Notes: generated by a model from the sequence alone, not told the origin. A DNA stretch of 64,000 nucleotides from Deinococcus peraridilitoris DSM 19664 (GCF_000317835.1 NC_019793.1:2629001-2693000); one strand, 5' to 3'; positions 17,753 through 29,606 are shown, counted from the first letter of the stretch. Program-made: numbers and translations.

Positions 17753-18463
17753 ATGACCTCGACGGCAACCGCGATCGGCGAAATCATCCGTGGTGCTGCG
17801 GAAATCGAGCACCTGCTGGTCACGCACCGACAGGCGAGCGGCAAGGGCCTGCACGAGAAAGCCAGTACGGCGCAACCGCCCCTGGCAGATGACACCCTTA
17901 AAAAGATTCGTTTCATCGCCTCCGTGCGCAACAAAAGCGCTCACGACCCGCAGTACGTTCCTGACGACCTGCCCGGTTACCTGCGCGCCGTGCAGGAAGT
18001 GCGCCTGGCCCTGGAACCACCGCAACCGGTCGAGGCGCCCGAGAACCAGAAGCCGGCCAGGTTGAAGATGAGACCCGAGGCGGCTGCGAGACGCAGTTCG
18101 TCCCCGGAGCGCCCGGCGTCGGGCGACCGGCCAGAAGCGTCTGGGCCGACGCTGCACAGACGCCCCGCCCCAGTCCACCCGGCCAGGGTGCGCTCGGCCG
18201 CGCGGGCACGGCAGCCTGCGCGCCACGCGTCGCTGGTACTGCTGATCTTTCCCTTGACCGTCCTGGCGGCGCTGTGGTTCGGGGTGAACGTGGCTGGAGC
18301 CACCAGCAGCCTGTGGACCGGTGTGGCGGCGGGAATGACGGCGCTGGCAGGATTTTTTGTGCTGTACGCGGTTGCCCCCGGAATCGCGCTGCTGTCAGGC
18401 GGCCTGGCGGGTGGATGGGTTGCGTGGCGGGCCTGGGCGCTGCTGAGCGCCCTGCTGACCTGA
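17753..18463 (+). CDS. membrane protein with HEPN-like N-terminal domain
   Basis: 236 residues in three parts. Residues 1-88 are helical with the sequence IRFIASVRNKSAHDPQYVP; RNKSAH fits the R-x4-H signature of HEPN-fold ribonucleases and the DUF4145-type arrangement. Residues about 90-158 are a Pro/Arg-rich linker. Residues about 160-236 hold three hydrophobic segments (LVLLIFPLTVLAALWFGV, LWTGVAAGMTALAGFFVLYA and IALLSGGLAGGWVAWRAW). No toxin-antitoxin partner is adjacent. TAGAAT at 17736-17741 lies 11 nt before the ATG. The HEPN assignment rests on a short motif and could be wrong. Confidence 0.6.
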   Translation: MTSTATAIGEIIRGAAEIEHLLVTHRQASGKGLHEKASTAQPPLADDTLKKIRFIASVRNKSAHDPQYVPDDLPGYLRAVQEVRLALEPPQPVEAPENQKPARLKMRPEAAARRSSSPERPASGDRPEASGPTLHRRPAPVHPARVRSAARARQPARHASLVLLIFPLTVLAALWFGVNVAGATSSLWTGVAAGMTALAGFFVLYAVAPGIALLSGGLAGGWVAWRAWALLSALLT

Positions 18464-18863
18464 TACGACCTCACCTTTGCCTTCGCGGAATTCCATCTTG
18501 GCAGGGTACCCGGGTAAAACCCGACTGTCTTGGCTGGAGCGAGCGCCTTGCCGCCCCGTTCGCATTCAAGCGTTTCTTGGGAAACGCCTGAATGCGAACG
18601 AGCATGGGAAGTGCCAGGCCCGGAAAAACGCGCCGGGTCTCTTGGTGGGTCATCATCGCGGAGCGCGGCCAGCGAGATTTACCAGTTGAACCTTCGTGCG
18701 ATGTGGTGGCTGATATTCCCGACCTCAGGGCAACTGTCGCGAGCTGCCTCGGGAGGCAATTTCATGAATAAGAGAATGAGTGGAAATTAAACTGGTCTTT
18801 AGATAAGCTGTCTGTACAGAACCATGCCAAGGCAACAGCGCTGTTCAGCAGGCAGATCCTGAT
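18464..18863. other. 400-bp intergenic region with one long hairpin
   Basis: Contains an 18-bp inverted repeat (18558-18575 with 18582-18599, one mismatch pairing as G-U) that could terminate the upstream gene. A possible eight-codon frame at 18764-18790 has a GGGAGG ahead of it but is too short to call. Nothing else was recognised. Confidence 0.5.
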
Positions 18864-19310
18864 GTGCTACGTCCCCTACTCTTCAAGAATTCAACGTCGA
18901 GGCGCCTTGTGATTTTTGGAAGTTTTGCCGAACAACCCGTCGAACAGGTGATTGGCGCGATTGCGAGGCGCAGCGGGCGCCTGCAGGTCTGGCAGACTGC
19001 ATCTCACTGCACCGATCACTTCGAACTGCAGCTCGAACAGGGCTGCCTGCGGTCGCTCGTCGTCAACGGCCTTCCCGTGCACGAAGAGCACCATGCCCGC
19101 AGTGTCATCCTTGAGCTCTTCGCGTCTCGGACAGGCATTTTTCAGTTCTGCCTCGCACCGGCCAAAGCCTCCGAAAGCGCCTACCGCCTGCCCATCGGCA
19201 CGCTGGTGCCGGGCGTCAACGTCGAGCCCCGTCCCCGGTCGGCCCCGAGCATTGGTCAGCGGCTGCGCCAAGCCCTGCGCCGCCTGCCCCCGCTGCGTCA
19301 GGCGGCCTGA
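18864..19310 (+). CDS. DUF4388 (PATAN-like) domain protein
   Basis: 148 residues. The pattern GSFAEQPVEQVIGAIARRSG, RLQVWQ, FELQLEQGCLRSLVVNG and ELFASRTGIFQF matches DUF4388 proteins, a small domain abundant in Deinococcus that is often tied to signalling. No DNA-binding or receiver domain is attached; the C-terminus is Arg/Pro rich. The start is uncertain: GTG at 18864 or an in-frame GTG at 18909, neither with a good Shine-Dalgarno. Confidence 0.65.
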   Translation: MLRPLLFKNSTSRRLVIFGSFAEQPVEQVIGAIARRSGRLQVWQTASHCTDHFELQLEQGCLRSLVVNGLPVHEEHHARSVILELFASRTGIFQFCLAPAKASESAYRLPIGTLVPGVNVEPRPRSAPSIGQRLRQALRRLPPLRQAA

Positions 19311-19382
19311 GCGCAACCCCGCCGCCGCAGTGAGCGTGGCTGCGGCGTTGAAGTGGAACCGCGCGTTCCGTGCTTGCCCCGG

Positions 19383-20237
19383 TCAGGTGTGCAGATTGAT
19401 CTCGGCCACCTTGCACAGCAGGCGAAAGCTCTGAAACAGGTGCAGCGCGTCGGGTGAATCGTAGGCGACCGTGACGTTGTCCACCCGCGTAACGTTGGGT
19501 ACGCGCTCGCACTGATCGGCGCGTGCCTGATGATCGAAAGCCAGTTCCACGCGTGCTGGAAAGGAAGTGCGGTAAGGCGCAGGGGAGAGGTGGGTGCCCC
19601 GGATGGCCTGTTCGGCCCCCTTCTCGATCAGCTGCTGCGCCCGCGCCGGGTGAAGGTGAATGGCGCTGAAGTGTGACAGGCCGCGCTTGACGCTCACGCC
19701 GACCACGTTTTCGCCCAGCTCCGCCTGAATCTGCGCGATGGCCTGGTCATCGCCCGAAGCGAACACCACCGGCACCCCATAATGCCCGGCCACCAGCGCG
19801 TTCAGGCCGTATTCGCCCGTCGAGCGTCCGTTGACGCGCACATCACGGACGAACCCATTCCAGGTATGCGCCAGCGGAGCACGCGGTGTGCCCGCACGGG
19901 CATGGTAGCCCACGAACAGCAGCGCGCCTACGCCTGCCTCGTCGACTCCCTGAACCATGCTGAGCGGCTTGTCGTTGCCGCTTACGAACTGCACGCCCTC
20001 GTGAAGTTCTTCTGGAAGCAGGTTGCGCATACCGTCGTGCGAGTCGTTCACCAGGACGTCACTCGCGCCACCCGCGAACGCTCCCCGGGCTGCTGCGTTC
20101 ACCTCGCGCGTCAGGCGCAGACGGGCACGCGCGTATTCGCTTTCCGATACCAGCCCGCCAAACTCCGGCGGTGAGACGTGCACCCAACTGCTCACGCCGC
20201 ACACGCCCTCCATGTCCGCACTGATCACGACTTTCAC
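19383..20237 (-). CDS. dppA: M55 family D-aminopeptidase
   Basis: 284 residues. KVVISADMEGVCGVSSWVH at the N-terminus holds the DxEG zinc ligands of the M55 family; DVLVNDSHDGMRNL and VGYHARAGTPRAPLAHTWNG supply further ligands. DppA is a decameric zinc peptidase that frees N-terminal D-amino acids from short peptides, as in cell-wall peptide turnover. The start is GTG at 20237; TAGGCT at 20244-20249 on the minus strand is 6 nt upstream. A 54-codon frame lies 30 bp upstream on the same strand. Confidence 0.92.
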   Translation of the reverse strand: MKVVISADMEGVCGVSSWVHVSPPEFGGLVSESEYARARLRLTREVNAAARGAFAGGASDVLVNDSHDGMRNLLPEELHEGVQFVSGNDKPLSMVQGVDEAGVGALLFVGYHARAGTPRAPLAHTWNGFVRDVRVNGRSTGEYGLNALVAGHYGVPVVFASGDDQAIAQIQAELGENVVGVSVKRGLSHFSAIHLHPARAQQLIEKGAEQAIRGTHLSPAPYRTSFPARVELAFDHQARADQCERVPNVTRVDNVTVAYDSPDALHLFQSFRLLCKVAEINLHT

Positions 20238-20267
20238 GCGGCCAGCCTACACCACATGCCGCGCTTC

Positions 20268-20432
20268 TCACCTCACCTGTGCGGCGGGGAGGTTGTCCGG
20301 AGCGTCGTGTTCCGCGTTCTCCGTGCAGTGTTCGTCGTGCAGGCGGCGCAGGTGTTCTTGCAAGATGCGCACCTGTTCCCGGTTTCCCTGGTGGTGTTCG
20401 AGTCCCAGGGTGCGTTCGGCGAAGTCGGTCAT
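20268..20432 (-). CDS. small hypothetical protein upstream of dppA
   Basis: 54 residues, highly charged and helical (TDFAERTLGLEHHQGNREQV, RILQEHLRRLHDEHC). It uses ATG at 20432 and stops at 20268, 30 bp before dppA on the same strand. Codon use is like the neighbours. No Shine-Dalgarno is obvious. No family recognised. Confidence 0.45.
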   Translation of the reverse strand: MTDFAERTLGLEHHQGNREQVRILQEHLRRLHDEHCTENAEHDAPDNLPAAQVR

Positions 20433-20543
20433 ATCTGCATCATGACAATCCGAACAGCGTTTTCAGGGCGCATCTGCCCGGCGCATGAAGAAAGCCTCAA
20501 TCATCGGTCGGCTTGGCGCCGCTGGCGAGGCGACACCGGAGCG

Positions 20544-20577
20544 TGACGGGGAGGCCGATGGTCCGGCCTCCCCGTCA
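20544..20577 (-). terminator. hairpin after the beta-helix lipoprotein gene
   Basis: 13-bp perfect arms 20544-20556 and 20565-20577 with an 8-nt loop, 27 bp past the stop of the minus-strand gene at 20604. No T-tract. Confidence 0.6.
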
Positions 20578-20603
20578 TGACGACACCGGGTTGTGACGCC
20601 AGA

Positions 20604-22562
20604 TCAGGGTATTGGATAGCCGGAAAGGTAGACCGGCTGGCCGATTCTGGACGTGTCCGCCGCGCTTCCCACACCGTTTACCACGTGGTCGATCGTACCG
20701 GCGCTCAAATTCACCGTCATGATGTGGTGAAGCTTGACGCCCGGCGTTCGGGGAACCTCGAAGCCGTTTGTGGTGTGAATCGAGGGGTTGTTCTGGTTGA
20801 AGACGTAGACGCCCCCACCGTAGAGGTTGTGTGTCTTGACGTGGTCAGCGACCTTGTAGCCGGCCCAGCCGAGAACGCCGTCGTGCTGCCACTCTTCCTG
20901 GGTGGGCGGATCGTAGGGCAATTCGTTCTGGTAGAGGATCGTTGTACCATTTTCACCGTTCCAGACAGTGTTGTACTCCTGGAAGTGCTCGACGAACAGT
21001 CCGGTGGCCGTGACAGAATTACCGTTGATTACCACACCGTTGCGCCCGATGTTGGTGAACCAGCGGTCGGTGTCGCCATTCACGCCCCGGGTAAAGCCCT
21101 CGACACCGTGGTCGGCACGCCAGACCCAGGTGTGGTCGATCAGGACGTGATCGCTGTTGACCTCCAGGCTGATGTCCGCTTTGCCGATGTGCGGTCCGCC
21201 CACGCGGAAGTACACGTCACTCAGCGTCGTCGGGTTGGCCGGATCGACGTGTGGACGGCCGTTGTTGCCGTTTTTGGTGCCGACCTGCAGCAGCACCGGC
21301 GACAGGGTTGTGCCCGCATCGATGGTGACCCCGGCGATGATGACGCCGGGAACGTCGGCAATTTTCAGCGGCGTCGTGCCACCCACCGCAGTGAGCGTGG
21401 CGTGGCCGAGCCCGAGCACGACCGTGCCCGGACGCTTGACCGAGATGCTCTGCGCAACATCGTAGACGCCAGGGGTCAGCAGCAGGTTTTTGCCGCGGGC
21501 CAACTCCCGGTTGATGACCTGCACCGAGTCCGAGGGCCGCGCGATGAAGAACTCGCTGAGAGCGATGGTCTGGCCCGGCGTCATTCCGTTGACCCACGAG
21601 GTACCGCGGGTGTTGCGGTGCGCCGAGGGTACGCGAACCTGATACTCGCCCTGTGAATCGACGAACAAGAAAGGTTTTTCGCGGCTGATCGGGGTGGTCT
21701 GCAGCGTCGTGTAGGGCGGGTCGGGAAAGGACGCGTCGCTTGGTGCTCCCTCGACTCCGGCAAACACCTGATTCCACACGGCGTTGGACCAGCCGCCGAT
21801 GCTGCTGTTGCGCGTGAACCATTGCTGTTGTGAGCCGTTGATGATGAACTGGGTCTTGCTGTCGGCCAGAAATCCACCACTGGCGAACTGCGGCCCGGCG
21901 GTGCAGTAGTCCATGAGTGACAGGTTGCCGCCCTCGACGCCCACGCGGCGCACGGATACGGCCTGCGACACGGCCCAGAAATTCGCCGAGGCTCGGCAGC
22001 CGTCCTGACCCGCACCGTTGACCTTGATGGTCAGATTCGACAGCGTGCGCCAGAAGTTGACGAGCGCGATGCAGTTGCTCGTGCCGTTGTCCCCGAGGCA
22101 GCGGTTGTATACCTCGACTTTGCCGTTGATCACCACGTCCGAGGGTGAGGCGCCGAGACCGGAGATCTCGGTGTAGTAGCCGACCTTGATCTGCAGCGGC
22201 TGAGCGTCGGTGCCGTACGTGCCGGGTTTGAAGTAGTAGGCGTAGCGCTCGGTGCCCATCTCGTTGTTGACCTGTTTGGCGTAGGTCGCGTCGAGAATCG
22301 ATTGAATCTGGCTGACAGGCATGCTGGGATCGAAAACGGTGACATTTGGTCCCAGGTCGCGGACGCTGCCGGCACGCGCTGCCGTGGTGCTGAGCCTGGC
22401 ATCCGGAGCGGAGACGTTCGTGGCTGCCTGCTGTCCGCAAGCACCCAGCAGGACCGTCAGTCCTGCCAGCAGGAACAGGGCCTGGCGCGAAACGCTGCGT
22501 CTCTCGTCACCACTTGTATGAACGGGCTGCTGTTTTCTGTACTGCCTGCCATTGCATCCCAT
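20604..22562 (-). CDS. secreted beta-helix lipoprotein, probable carbohydrate-active protein
   Basis: 652 residues. Signal peptide and lipobox (LFLLAGLTVLLGAC) near residue 42. The mature protein has the layout of pectate-lyase-like parallel beta-helix proteins: an early pseudo-repeat with VFDPSMPVSQIQSILDATY, LTIKVNGAG, a LLLTPGVYDVAQSISVKRPG segment, then VLIDHTWVWRADHG and NLYGGGVYVFNQNNPSIHTTN. Related actinobacterial proteins are annotated as coagulation factor 5/8 type or adenylyl cyclase-like, names that do not describe activity; glycan binding or cleavage is my inference. The ATG at 22562 has AAGGAGGAG upstream. A LacI/CcpA-type palindrome at 22675-22688 suggests sugar-dependent control. 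Confidence 0.75.
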   Translation of the reverse strand: MGCNGRQYRKQQPVHTSGDERRSVSRQALFLLAGLTVLLGACGQQAATNVSAPDARLSTTAARAGSVRDLGPNVTVFDPSMPVSQIQSILDATYAKQVNNEMGTERYAYYFKPGTYGTDAQPLQIKVGYYTEISGLGASPSDVVINGKVEVYNRCLGDNGTSNCIALVNFWRTLSNLTIKVNGAGQDGCRASANFWAVSQAVSVRRVGVEGGNLSLMDYCTAGPQFASGGFLADSKTQFIINGSQQQWFTRNSSIGGWSNAVWNQVFAGVEGAPSDASFPDPPYTTLQTTPISREKPFLFVDSQGEYQVRVPSAHRNTRGTSWVNGMTPGQTIALSEFFIARPSDSVQVINRELARGKNLLLTPGVYDVAQSISVKRPGTVVLGLGHATLTAVGGTTPLKIADVPGVIIAGVTIDAGTTLSPVLLQVGTKNGNNGRPHVDPANPTTLSDVYFRVGGPHIGKADISLEVNSDHVLIDHTWVWRADHGVEGFTRGVNGDTDRWFTNIGRNGVVINGNSVTATGLFVEHFQEYNTVWNGENGTTILYQNELPYDPPTQEEWQHDGVLGWAGYKVADHVKTHNLYGGGVYVFNQNNPSIHTTNGFEVPRTPGVKLHHIMTVNLSAGTIDHVVNGVGSAADTSRIGQPVYLSGYPIP

Positions 22563-22674
22563 TTTTTACTCCTCCTTGTTGAGCGTCGATAGCGTGTGTT
22601 TGAAGCGTTCAAGCAACAGGAAAGACATGCCTCCTTTCACGTCGTGGTGAGAGACTTTGATGTACCCGGCTTTA

Positions 22675-22688
22675 TGTAAGCGTTTACA
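22675..22688. promoter_or_regulatory. LacI/CcpA-family operator-like palindrome
   Basis: TGTAAGCGTTTACA is a near-perfect palindrome with the central CG typical of LacI-family operators and of cre sites. It lies 113 bp upstream of the beta-helix lipoprotein ATG, the nearest downstream minus-strand gene. No LacI-type regulator gene is present in the window. Confidence 0.6.
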
Positions 22689-22800
22689 TTTTTAGCGTTG
22701 TGAAGACACGAGAGGAGCGACAACAAAAAACGATCTGTGACAAGTACCCTCCCATCTAAAACCGTGAGAATGAGAAAAGCATGAGATGTATTTTGGCCCT

Positions 22801-22835
22801 TTCCTCCACTGCAGAGCCACGCTGCAGTGGAGGAA
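22801..22835. repeat. perfect inverted repeat
   Basis: Arms 22801-22814 and 22822-22835 are perfect over 14 bp with a 7-nt loop. Position between divergent genes does not fit a simple terminator; it may be a structured leader or an operator. Confidence 0.5.
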
Positions 22836-23107
22836 ACTCAACGTTGGTCAGGGTCCGCTGCAAGTGGTCAGAGCCGTCATCAGGCATGGGAAGTCATGGC
22901 GTGGCAGGACTGGCTCAAGAACCTCGGGGTGTTTTGAAAGGCTGACCCGGATTCGGACGATCTGCCACCTGTGGAAGCGGCACGAATTGTGCACCAGAGA
23001 TCCGGTCAATTCCGTTGGAGCGCGCCCACTCCAGAAAGACTCTGTAAGGAAAATGTGTGAAAGTCTTCATAAAATAAAGCTGCAGTGGGACTGTGCTGCA
23101 CGAATCT

Positions 23108-24937
23108 ATGACTGACCAGAGCCTTGACAACGCTGACTCCGCCCGGCCCAACCCAGGCGCCATGCAGCTTGACCTGTGGCTTCGTAGGGCCGAGGAGCTC
23201 CGAAACAGCGATGCCCACCAGGCGCTCGCACTGGGCGAACAGGCGCGCGAAGAGGCCACTCGTCTCGGTGACGTCAGCCGACTGGCCCGCAGCCTGCTCA
23301 ACTGTGGACGCACCCGCTGGACGCTGGGCGATTACGGCACTGCCCGGCACAACTTGCATGAAGCACTGGCCATCACCGAAGAGCACCCTGACGCCGAAAC
23401 CCAGATTCGCTGCCTCATGAACCTCGGGCTTGTCGACATGGACCAGGGCCATTACGTGCCCGCTTCTGCCCACTTTCTCAGGGCTTTACGACTGAGCCGT
23501 CAGGCCGCGCTGCCCATTCGCGAAGCGGGCTGCCTGAACAACCTTGGTGGCGTTCACGAGTATCTGGGTGATTATTCGCAGGCCACCGAGTACTACCTCC
23601 AGGCCTTACAGGTCTTTGAGCAGCACGATGACCCCCTGGACCGCATCATCGTTCGTGTCAACCTGGGAACCACGTGTCAGCAACTGCGACGCACAAGTCA
23701 GGCGCTGGAGTACTACCGCCAGGCCTGGCAACTGGCCTTGGCCAGCAATAACAAGCGCTACCAGGGCATGGCAGCACTCTACCAGGGGGAGTGCTACCGT
23801 GAACTGCAACAGCCTGAGCAGGCGCTCGATTCCCTTGAGCAGGCCCTGCAGTTGCTGCGTGACACCGGCTACCGCAAGGGGGAAGCGCAGGCGCTCAGCG
23901 CTCTCGGAGACTGGTACCTCAGTCAGGAAGCCAGCCGGGCTGCCTTCTCGCATTACACCCACGCACTTGAACTGGCGGGCACCCTTGAAGACCAGCAGCT
24001 CACGGTCAGTGTCTTGATTCGTTCGGCCAGCGCCCTGCTGCACGCTGGAGAGGCCGACTCTGCGCTCCACGCCCTGCGGCGCGCCCTGTCGCTGGCCGAG
24101 AAGCTCAGTTTGACGGCCGAGAGCAGTGAAGCGCACGAGCGCCTGTCGCGGTACTGGGAACTCAGAGAAGATTATTTTCAGGCACTCGCGCACTACAAAG
24201 CCTTTCATGCGTGTCAGCAGCAACTGTTCAACGACGCTCAGGACAAACGCACGCAAACCCTGCTGATTCAGCACGAAGTCGAGCAGATTCGCCAGAGTGC
24301 CGAAGAGCAGCGCTCGCTGGCCGAGCAGCTGCAGGAAGCCCATCAGGAACTCAACCGGGCCTTTGAGCACAACCAGCAGCTGCTGGAGCAGGCCAGTTTT
24401 CATGCGCACCACGATGTCCTGACGGGCCTGCCCAACCGATTGCATTTTGACCAGCTGCTGCAGCAGGCCATCGCGCAGGCAGCCCGGCAGAACGAAATGT
24501 TCGCCGTGATGCTGCTTGACCTCGACGGCTTTAAAGGGGTCAACGATTCGCTGGGCCACCAGGCAGGCGATGAGCTGATCGCTCAGGTGGCCCAACGCTT
24601 CCGGTCGTGCCTCCAGCGTGACGACGTCGTCGCGCGCTTCGGAGGAGACGAGTTCACGGCCATCGTGCATTGCCTGTCGTCACCGCACGACGCGCAGCGT
24701 ATCGCCGAGCGTCTGCTTGCTGTTCTGCAAGCTCCCTTTTTCATTCACGGTGAACACGTGCTGGTCGGCGTGTCCATTGGCGTAAGCCTCTTCCCGCGTG
24801 ACGGTCAGGACATCACAACCCTGACGGCGCGCGCGGACAGCGCCATGTACCAGATCAAACGCAGCCACAAGGGAGCCGTGCAAATCTACAGCGCAGATCA
24901 GGTCATACCAGAAAGCTGTACCCCACGCACGCCGTGA
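23108..24937 (+). CDS. TPR-repeat diguanylate cyclase (GGDEF)
   Basis: 609 residues from the ATG at 23108 (a GTG five codons earlier is also possible). Residues about 20-370 are a run of tetratricopeptide repeats (e.g. CLNNLGGVHEYLGDYSQATEY, ALDSLEQALQLLRDTGYRKG in family spacing), residues 380-440 a coiled coil, and residues about 445-600 a GGDEF domain with DVLTGLPNR, LLDLDGFKGVNDSLGH and an intact RFGGDEF active site near residue 510. The inhibitory RxxD site is absent (QRDD in its place). It should make cyclic di-GMP from GTP, with the TPR part sensing a partner protein. It has no signal peptide or membrane segment. Confidence 0.9.
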   Translation: MTDQSLDNADSARPNPGAMQLDLWLRRAEELRNSDAHQALALGEQAREEATRLGDVSRLARSLLNCGRTRWTLGDYGTARHNLHEALAITEEHPDAETQIRCLMNLGLVDMDQGHYVPASAHFLRALRLSRQAALPIREAGCLNNLGGVHEYLGDYSQATEYYLQALQVFEQHDDPLDRIIVRVNLGTTCQQLRRTSQALEYYRQAWQLALASNNKRYQGMAALYQGECYRELQQPEQALDSLEQALQLLRDTGYRKGEAQALSALGDWYLSQEASRAAFSHYTHALELAGTLEDQQLTVSVLIRSASALLHAGEADSALHALRRALSLAEKLSLTAESSEAHERLSRYWELREDYFQALAHYKAFHACQQQLFNDAQDKRTQTLLIQHEVEQIRQSAEEQRSLAEQLQEAHQELNRAFEHNQQLLEQASFHAHHDVLTGLPNRLHFDQLLQQAIAQAARQNEMFAVMLLDLDGFKGVNDSLGHQAGDELIAQVAQRFRSCLQRDDVVARFGGDEFTAIVHCLSSPHDAQRIAERLLAVLQAPFFIHGEHVLVGVSIGVSLFPRDGQDITTLTARADSAMYQIKRSHKGAVQIYSADQVIPESCTPRTP

Positions 24938-24950
24938 AGCTGCCGTATGA

Positions 24951-24986
24951 AACGAAGCGGACCCTCGACCGAGGGTCCGCTTCGTT
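24951..24986. terminator. bidirectional terminator between the GGDEF gene and gcvP
   Basis: 17-bp perfect arms 24951-24967 and 24970-24986 between two convergent stops (24937 and 24994). TTTTG follows on the plus strand. Confidence 0.85.
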
Positions 24987-24993
24987 TTGTGGC

Positions 24994-27855
<2,862 letters not shown>

Positions 27856-27880
27856 GGAATGTCCTCCAGGGCTCTGAGCA

Positions 27881-27919
27881 GTCGGCCATCAGCAGTCAGC
27901 AGAACGGCTGATGGCCGAC
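27881..27919. repeat. hairpin between gcvH and gcvP
   Basis: 12-bp perfect arms 27881-27892 and 27908-27919 with a 15-nt loop, in the 81-bp gap of a single operon. Could stabilise or process the mRNA, or be a dispersed intergenic repeat. Confidence 0.55.
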
Positions 27920-27936
27920 GACCGGGCACTGAATCC

Positions 27937-28323
27937 TTACTGTGCGATGGCTTCGTACTCGCTGGCGTCCAGGACCTGACCGACTTCCGAAACGGTCATG
28001 CGGAAAAGCCAGCCGCGCTCGTAGGGATTCTCGTTGACACGCTCGGGACTGCCGGCCAGCTCACTGTTCACTTCGGTGATGATGCCGCTTGCGGGCGCAT
28101 AGATGTCGCTGGCCGTCTTGACGCTCTCGACCACCGCGACGGCTTCACCGGCACGTACCTCGCGGCCAACTTCGGGGAGCTCCACGTACACCACATCACC
28201 CAGCTGGTCCTGCGCGAAATCGGTGATGCCGACGGTGGCCACCGTGTTTCCAGAAGAGTCCGGGCCGTCAACTTTGATCCACTCGTGGCTTTTGAGGTAT
28301 TTCAGGTCGCTGGGAATGTTCAT
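27937..28323 (-). CDS. gcvH: glycine cleavage system H protein
   Basis: 128 residues. The lipoylation site is intact: [17 protein letters not shown], with the modified Lys in [17 protein letters not shown] and [20 protein letters not shown] are standard GcvH blocks. It shuttles the aminomethyl group between GcvP and GcvT. The ATG at 28323 is chosen over a TTG one codon earlier; GGAG lies about 12 nt upstream. Confidence 0.96.
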   Translation of the reverse strand: MNIPSDLKYLKSHEWIKVDGPDSSGNTVATVGITDFAQDQLGDVVYVELPEVGREVRAGEAVAVVESVKTASDIYAPASGIITEVNSELAGSPERVNENPYERGWLFRMTVSEVGQVLDASEYEAIAQ

Positions 28324-28429
28324 CAAGCAGATTCTCCTACGGATGAGATGGGTCGGGCATGGAGCGTTTCAAGTCTAGAGGGTGGAAACGGGGTCTAAAG
28401 TGCGCGCGCCCCGGTTGTGCCAGGGTGCA

Positions 28430-29497
28430 TTACTTCTGCAAAAACGGCAGGTCGGCGAGACGCGCCGGGTGATCTTTGCCGCGAATCTCGATGGCGAGGT
28501 CACCACCGGTGAGCCGGCTGGCGTCGATGAGGGCCATGGCGATGGGCTCCTTGAGGGTAGGGCTCATGCTGCCGCTTGTGACCCGCCCAATGACCTCGCC
28601 GCCGCTCTTGACGGCGTAGCCTTCACGAGCGATGACCTTATCGAGTTTCAGGCCGACCAGCTTCTGCTGCGGCGCTTCACCCAGAATGCGGTCGCGGCCG
28701 TGAAAGTCCTTGGTGTCTTTCACGACCCAGGTGTAGTGACTGCTGAGAGGGTGAATGTCGTCGCCAAATTCGTGACCGTACAGGGGAAAGCCGGCCTCGA
28801 GCCGCAGGGTGTCACGCGCGCCGAGACCGGCCGGCGTGAAGCCGATGGCCAGCAGCTTGTCCCATACGACCTCGGCCCTGTCGCTGTCCACAAAGATCTC
28901 GAAGCCGTCCTCGCCGGTGTAGCCCGTGCGGGCCAGCATCACCGGAAAGCCGAACAGCTTGGTGTGGAAGACGCTGTTTTTCTTTCTGGCGTTCAGGTCG
29001 GTATCGACGTGGGCCTGCAGCAGTTCGGCGGTCTTGGGGCCCTGCACGGCCAGCAGGCCCCAGGCGTCCGATTCGTCGTTGAGGGTCACGTCATGGTGCT
29101 GCGCGAGTTGCTGCAGGTGTGCGAAGTCCTTGTCGACATTGCTGGCGTTCACGACGATCAGGTACTCTTCTTCGTCCAGGCGGTAGATGTAGATGTCATC
29201 GACCAGGCCGCCGCGCTCGTTGGGCAGCAGGTTGTACTGCGCGCGCCCCACCTTGAGCTTGCTCACGTCGTTGGTGGTGGCGTATTGCAGAAAATCCAGC
29301 GCGCCCGGCCCGCTCACGCGGAATTCGCCCATGTGTGACACGTCGAAGACCCCGGCGCTTTCGCGCACGGCCTGATGCTCGCTCATCACACCCGCGTATT
29401 GAACCGGCATGTCCCAGCCGCCGAAGGGCACCATGCGCGCACCGGCGCGACCGTGCGCTTCGTGAAGCGGTGTTTTTTTCAGGTTTTCTTGACTCAC
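28430..29497 (-). CDS. gcvT: glycine cleavage system aminomethyltransferase (T protein)
   Basis: 355 residues with [54 protein letters not shown] and [19 protein letters not shown], all typical of GcvT. It transfers the methylene unit to tetrahydrofolate and releases ammonia. The start is GTG at 29497; TAGACT (29505-29510) lies 7 nt upstream, so the operon mRNA is probably leaderless. A perfect 14-bp palindrome overlaps this box. Confidence 0.96.
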   Translation of the reverse strand: MSQENLKKTPLHEAHGRAGARMVPFGGWDMPVQYAGVMSEHQAVRESAGVFDVSHMGEFRVSGPGALDFLQYATTNDVSKLKVGRAQYNLLPNERGGLVDDIYIYRLDEEEYLIVVNASNVDKDFAHLQQLAQHHDVTLNDESDAWGLLAVQGPKTAELLQAHVDTDLNARKKNSVFHTKLFGFPVMLARTGYTGEDGFEIFVDSDRAEVVWDKLLAIGFTPAGLGARDTLRLEAGFPLYGHEFGDDIHPLSSHYTWVVKDTKDFHGRDRILGEAPQQKLVGLKLDKVIAREGYAVKSGGEVIGRVTSGSMSPTLKEPIAMALIDASRLTGGDLAIEIRGKDHPARLADLPFLQK

Positions 29498-29507
29498 GGG
29501 CCTCAGT

Positions 29508-29521
29508 CTAACAATTGTTAG
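29508..29521. promoter_or_regulatory. perfect 14-bp palindrome over the gcvT -10 region
   Basis: CTAACAATTGTTAG reads the same on both strands and overlaps the proposed gcvT -10 box by three bases. This is where a repressor would block transcription of the glycine cleavage operon. The divergent penicillin-binding protein gene starts 86 bp away and could share it. Confidence 0.5.
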
Positions 29522-29606
29522 GCAGGGGAGATGTACCCTCCCGCAGACTCATGGTCGCTCATCAAGCTTGCGCGGCCCGTCAGGAATGGAAGGCTAGACT
29601 GAGCGG

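Larger units (their letters stand above)
22563..23107. other. 545-bp regulatory intergenic region
   Basis: Lies between the divergent beta-helix and TPR-GGDEF genes. It contains a LacI-type operator (22675-22688), a perfect 14-bp-arm hairpin (22801-22814 with 22822-22835), and on the minus strand a 20-codon frame (22566-22628) whose TAA ends three bases before the lipoprotein ATG. The region is less GC-rich than the surrounding genes. No longer coding frame is convincing. Confidence 0.5.

Noticed and set aside
29498..29606. Glycine riboswitch ahead of gcvT
   Set aside because: The proposed start site leaves no leader, and the 109-bp gap shows no aptamer-like paired GGAGAG elements.
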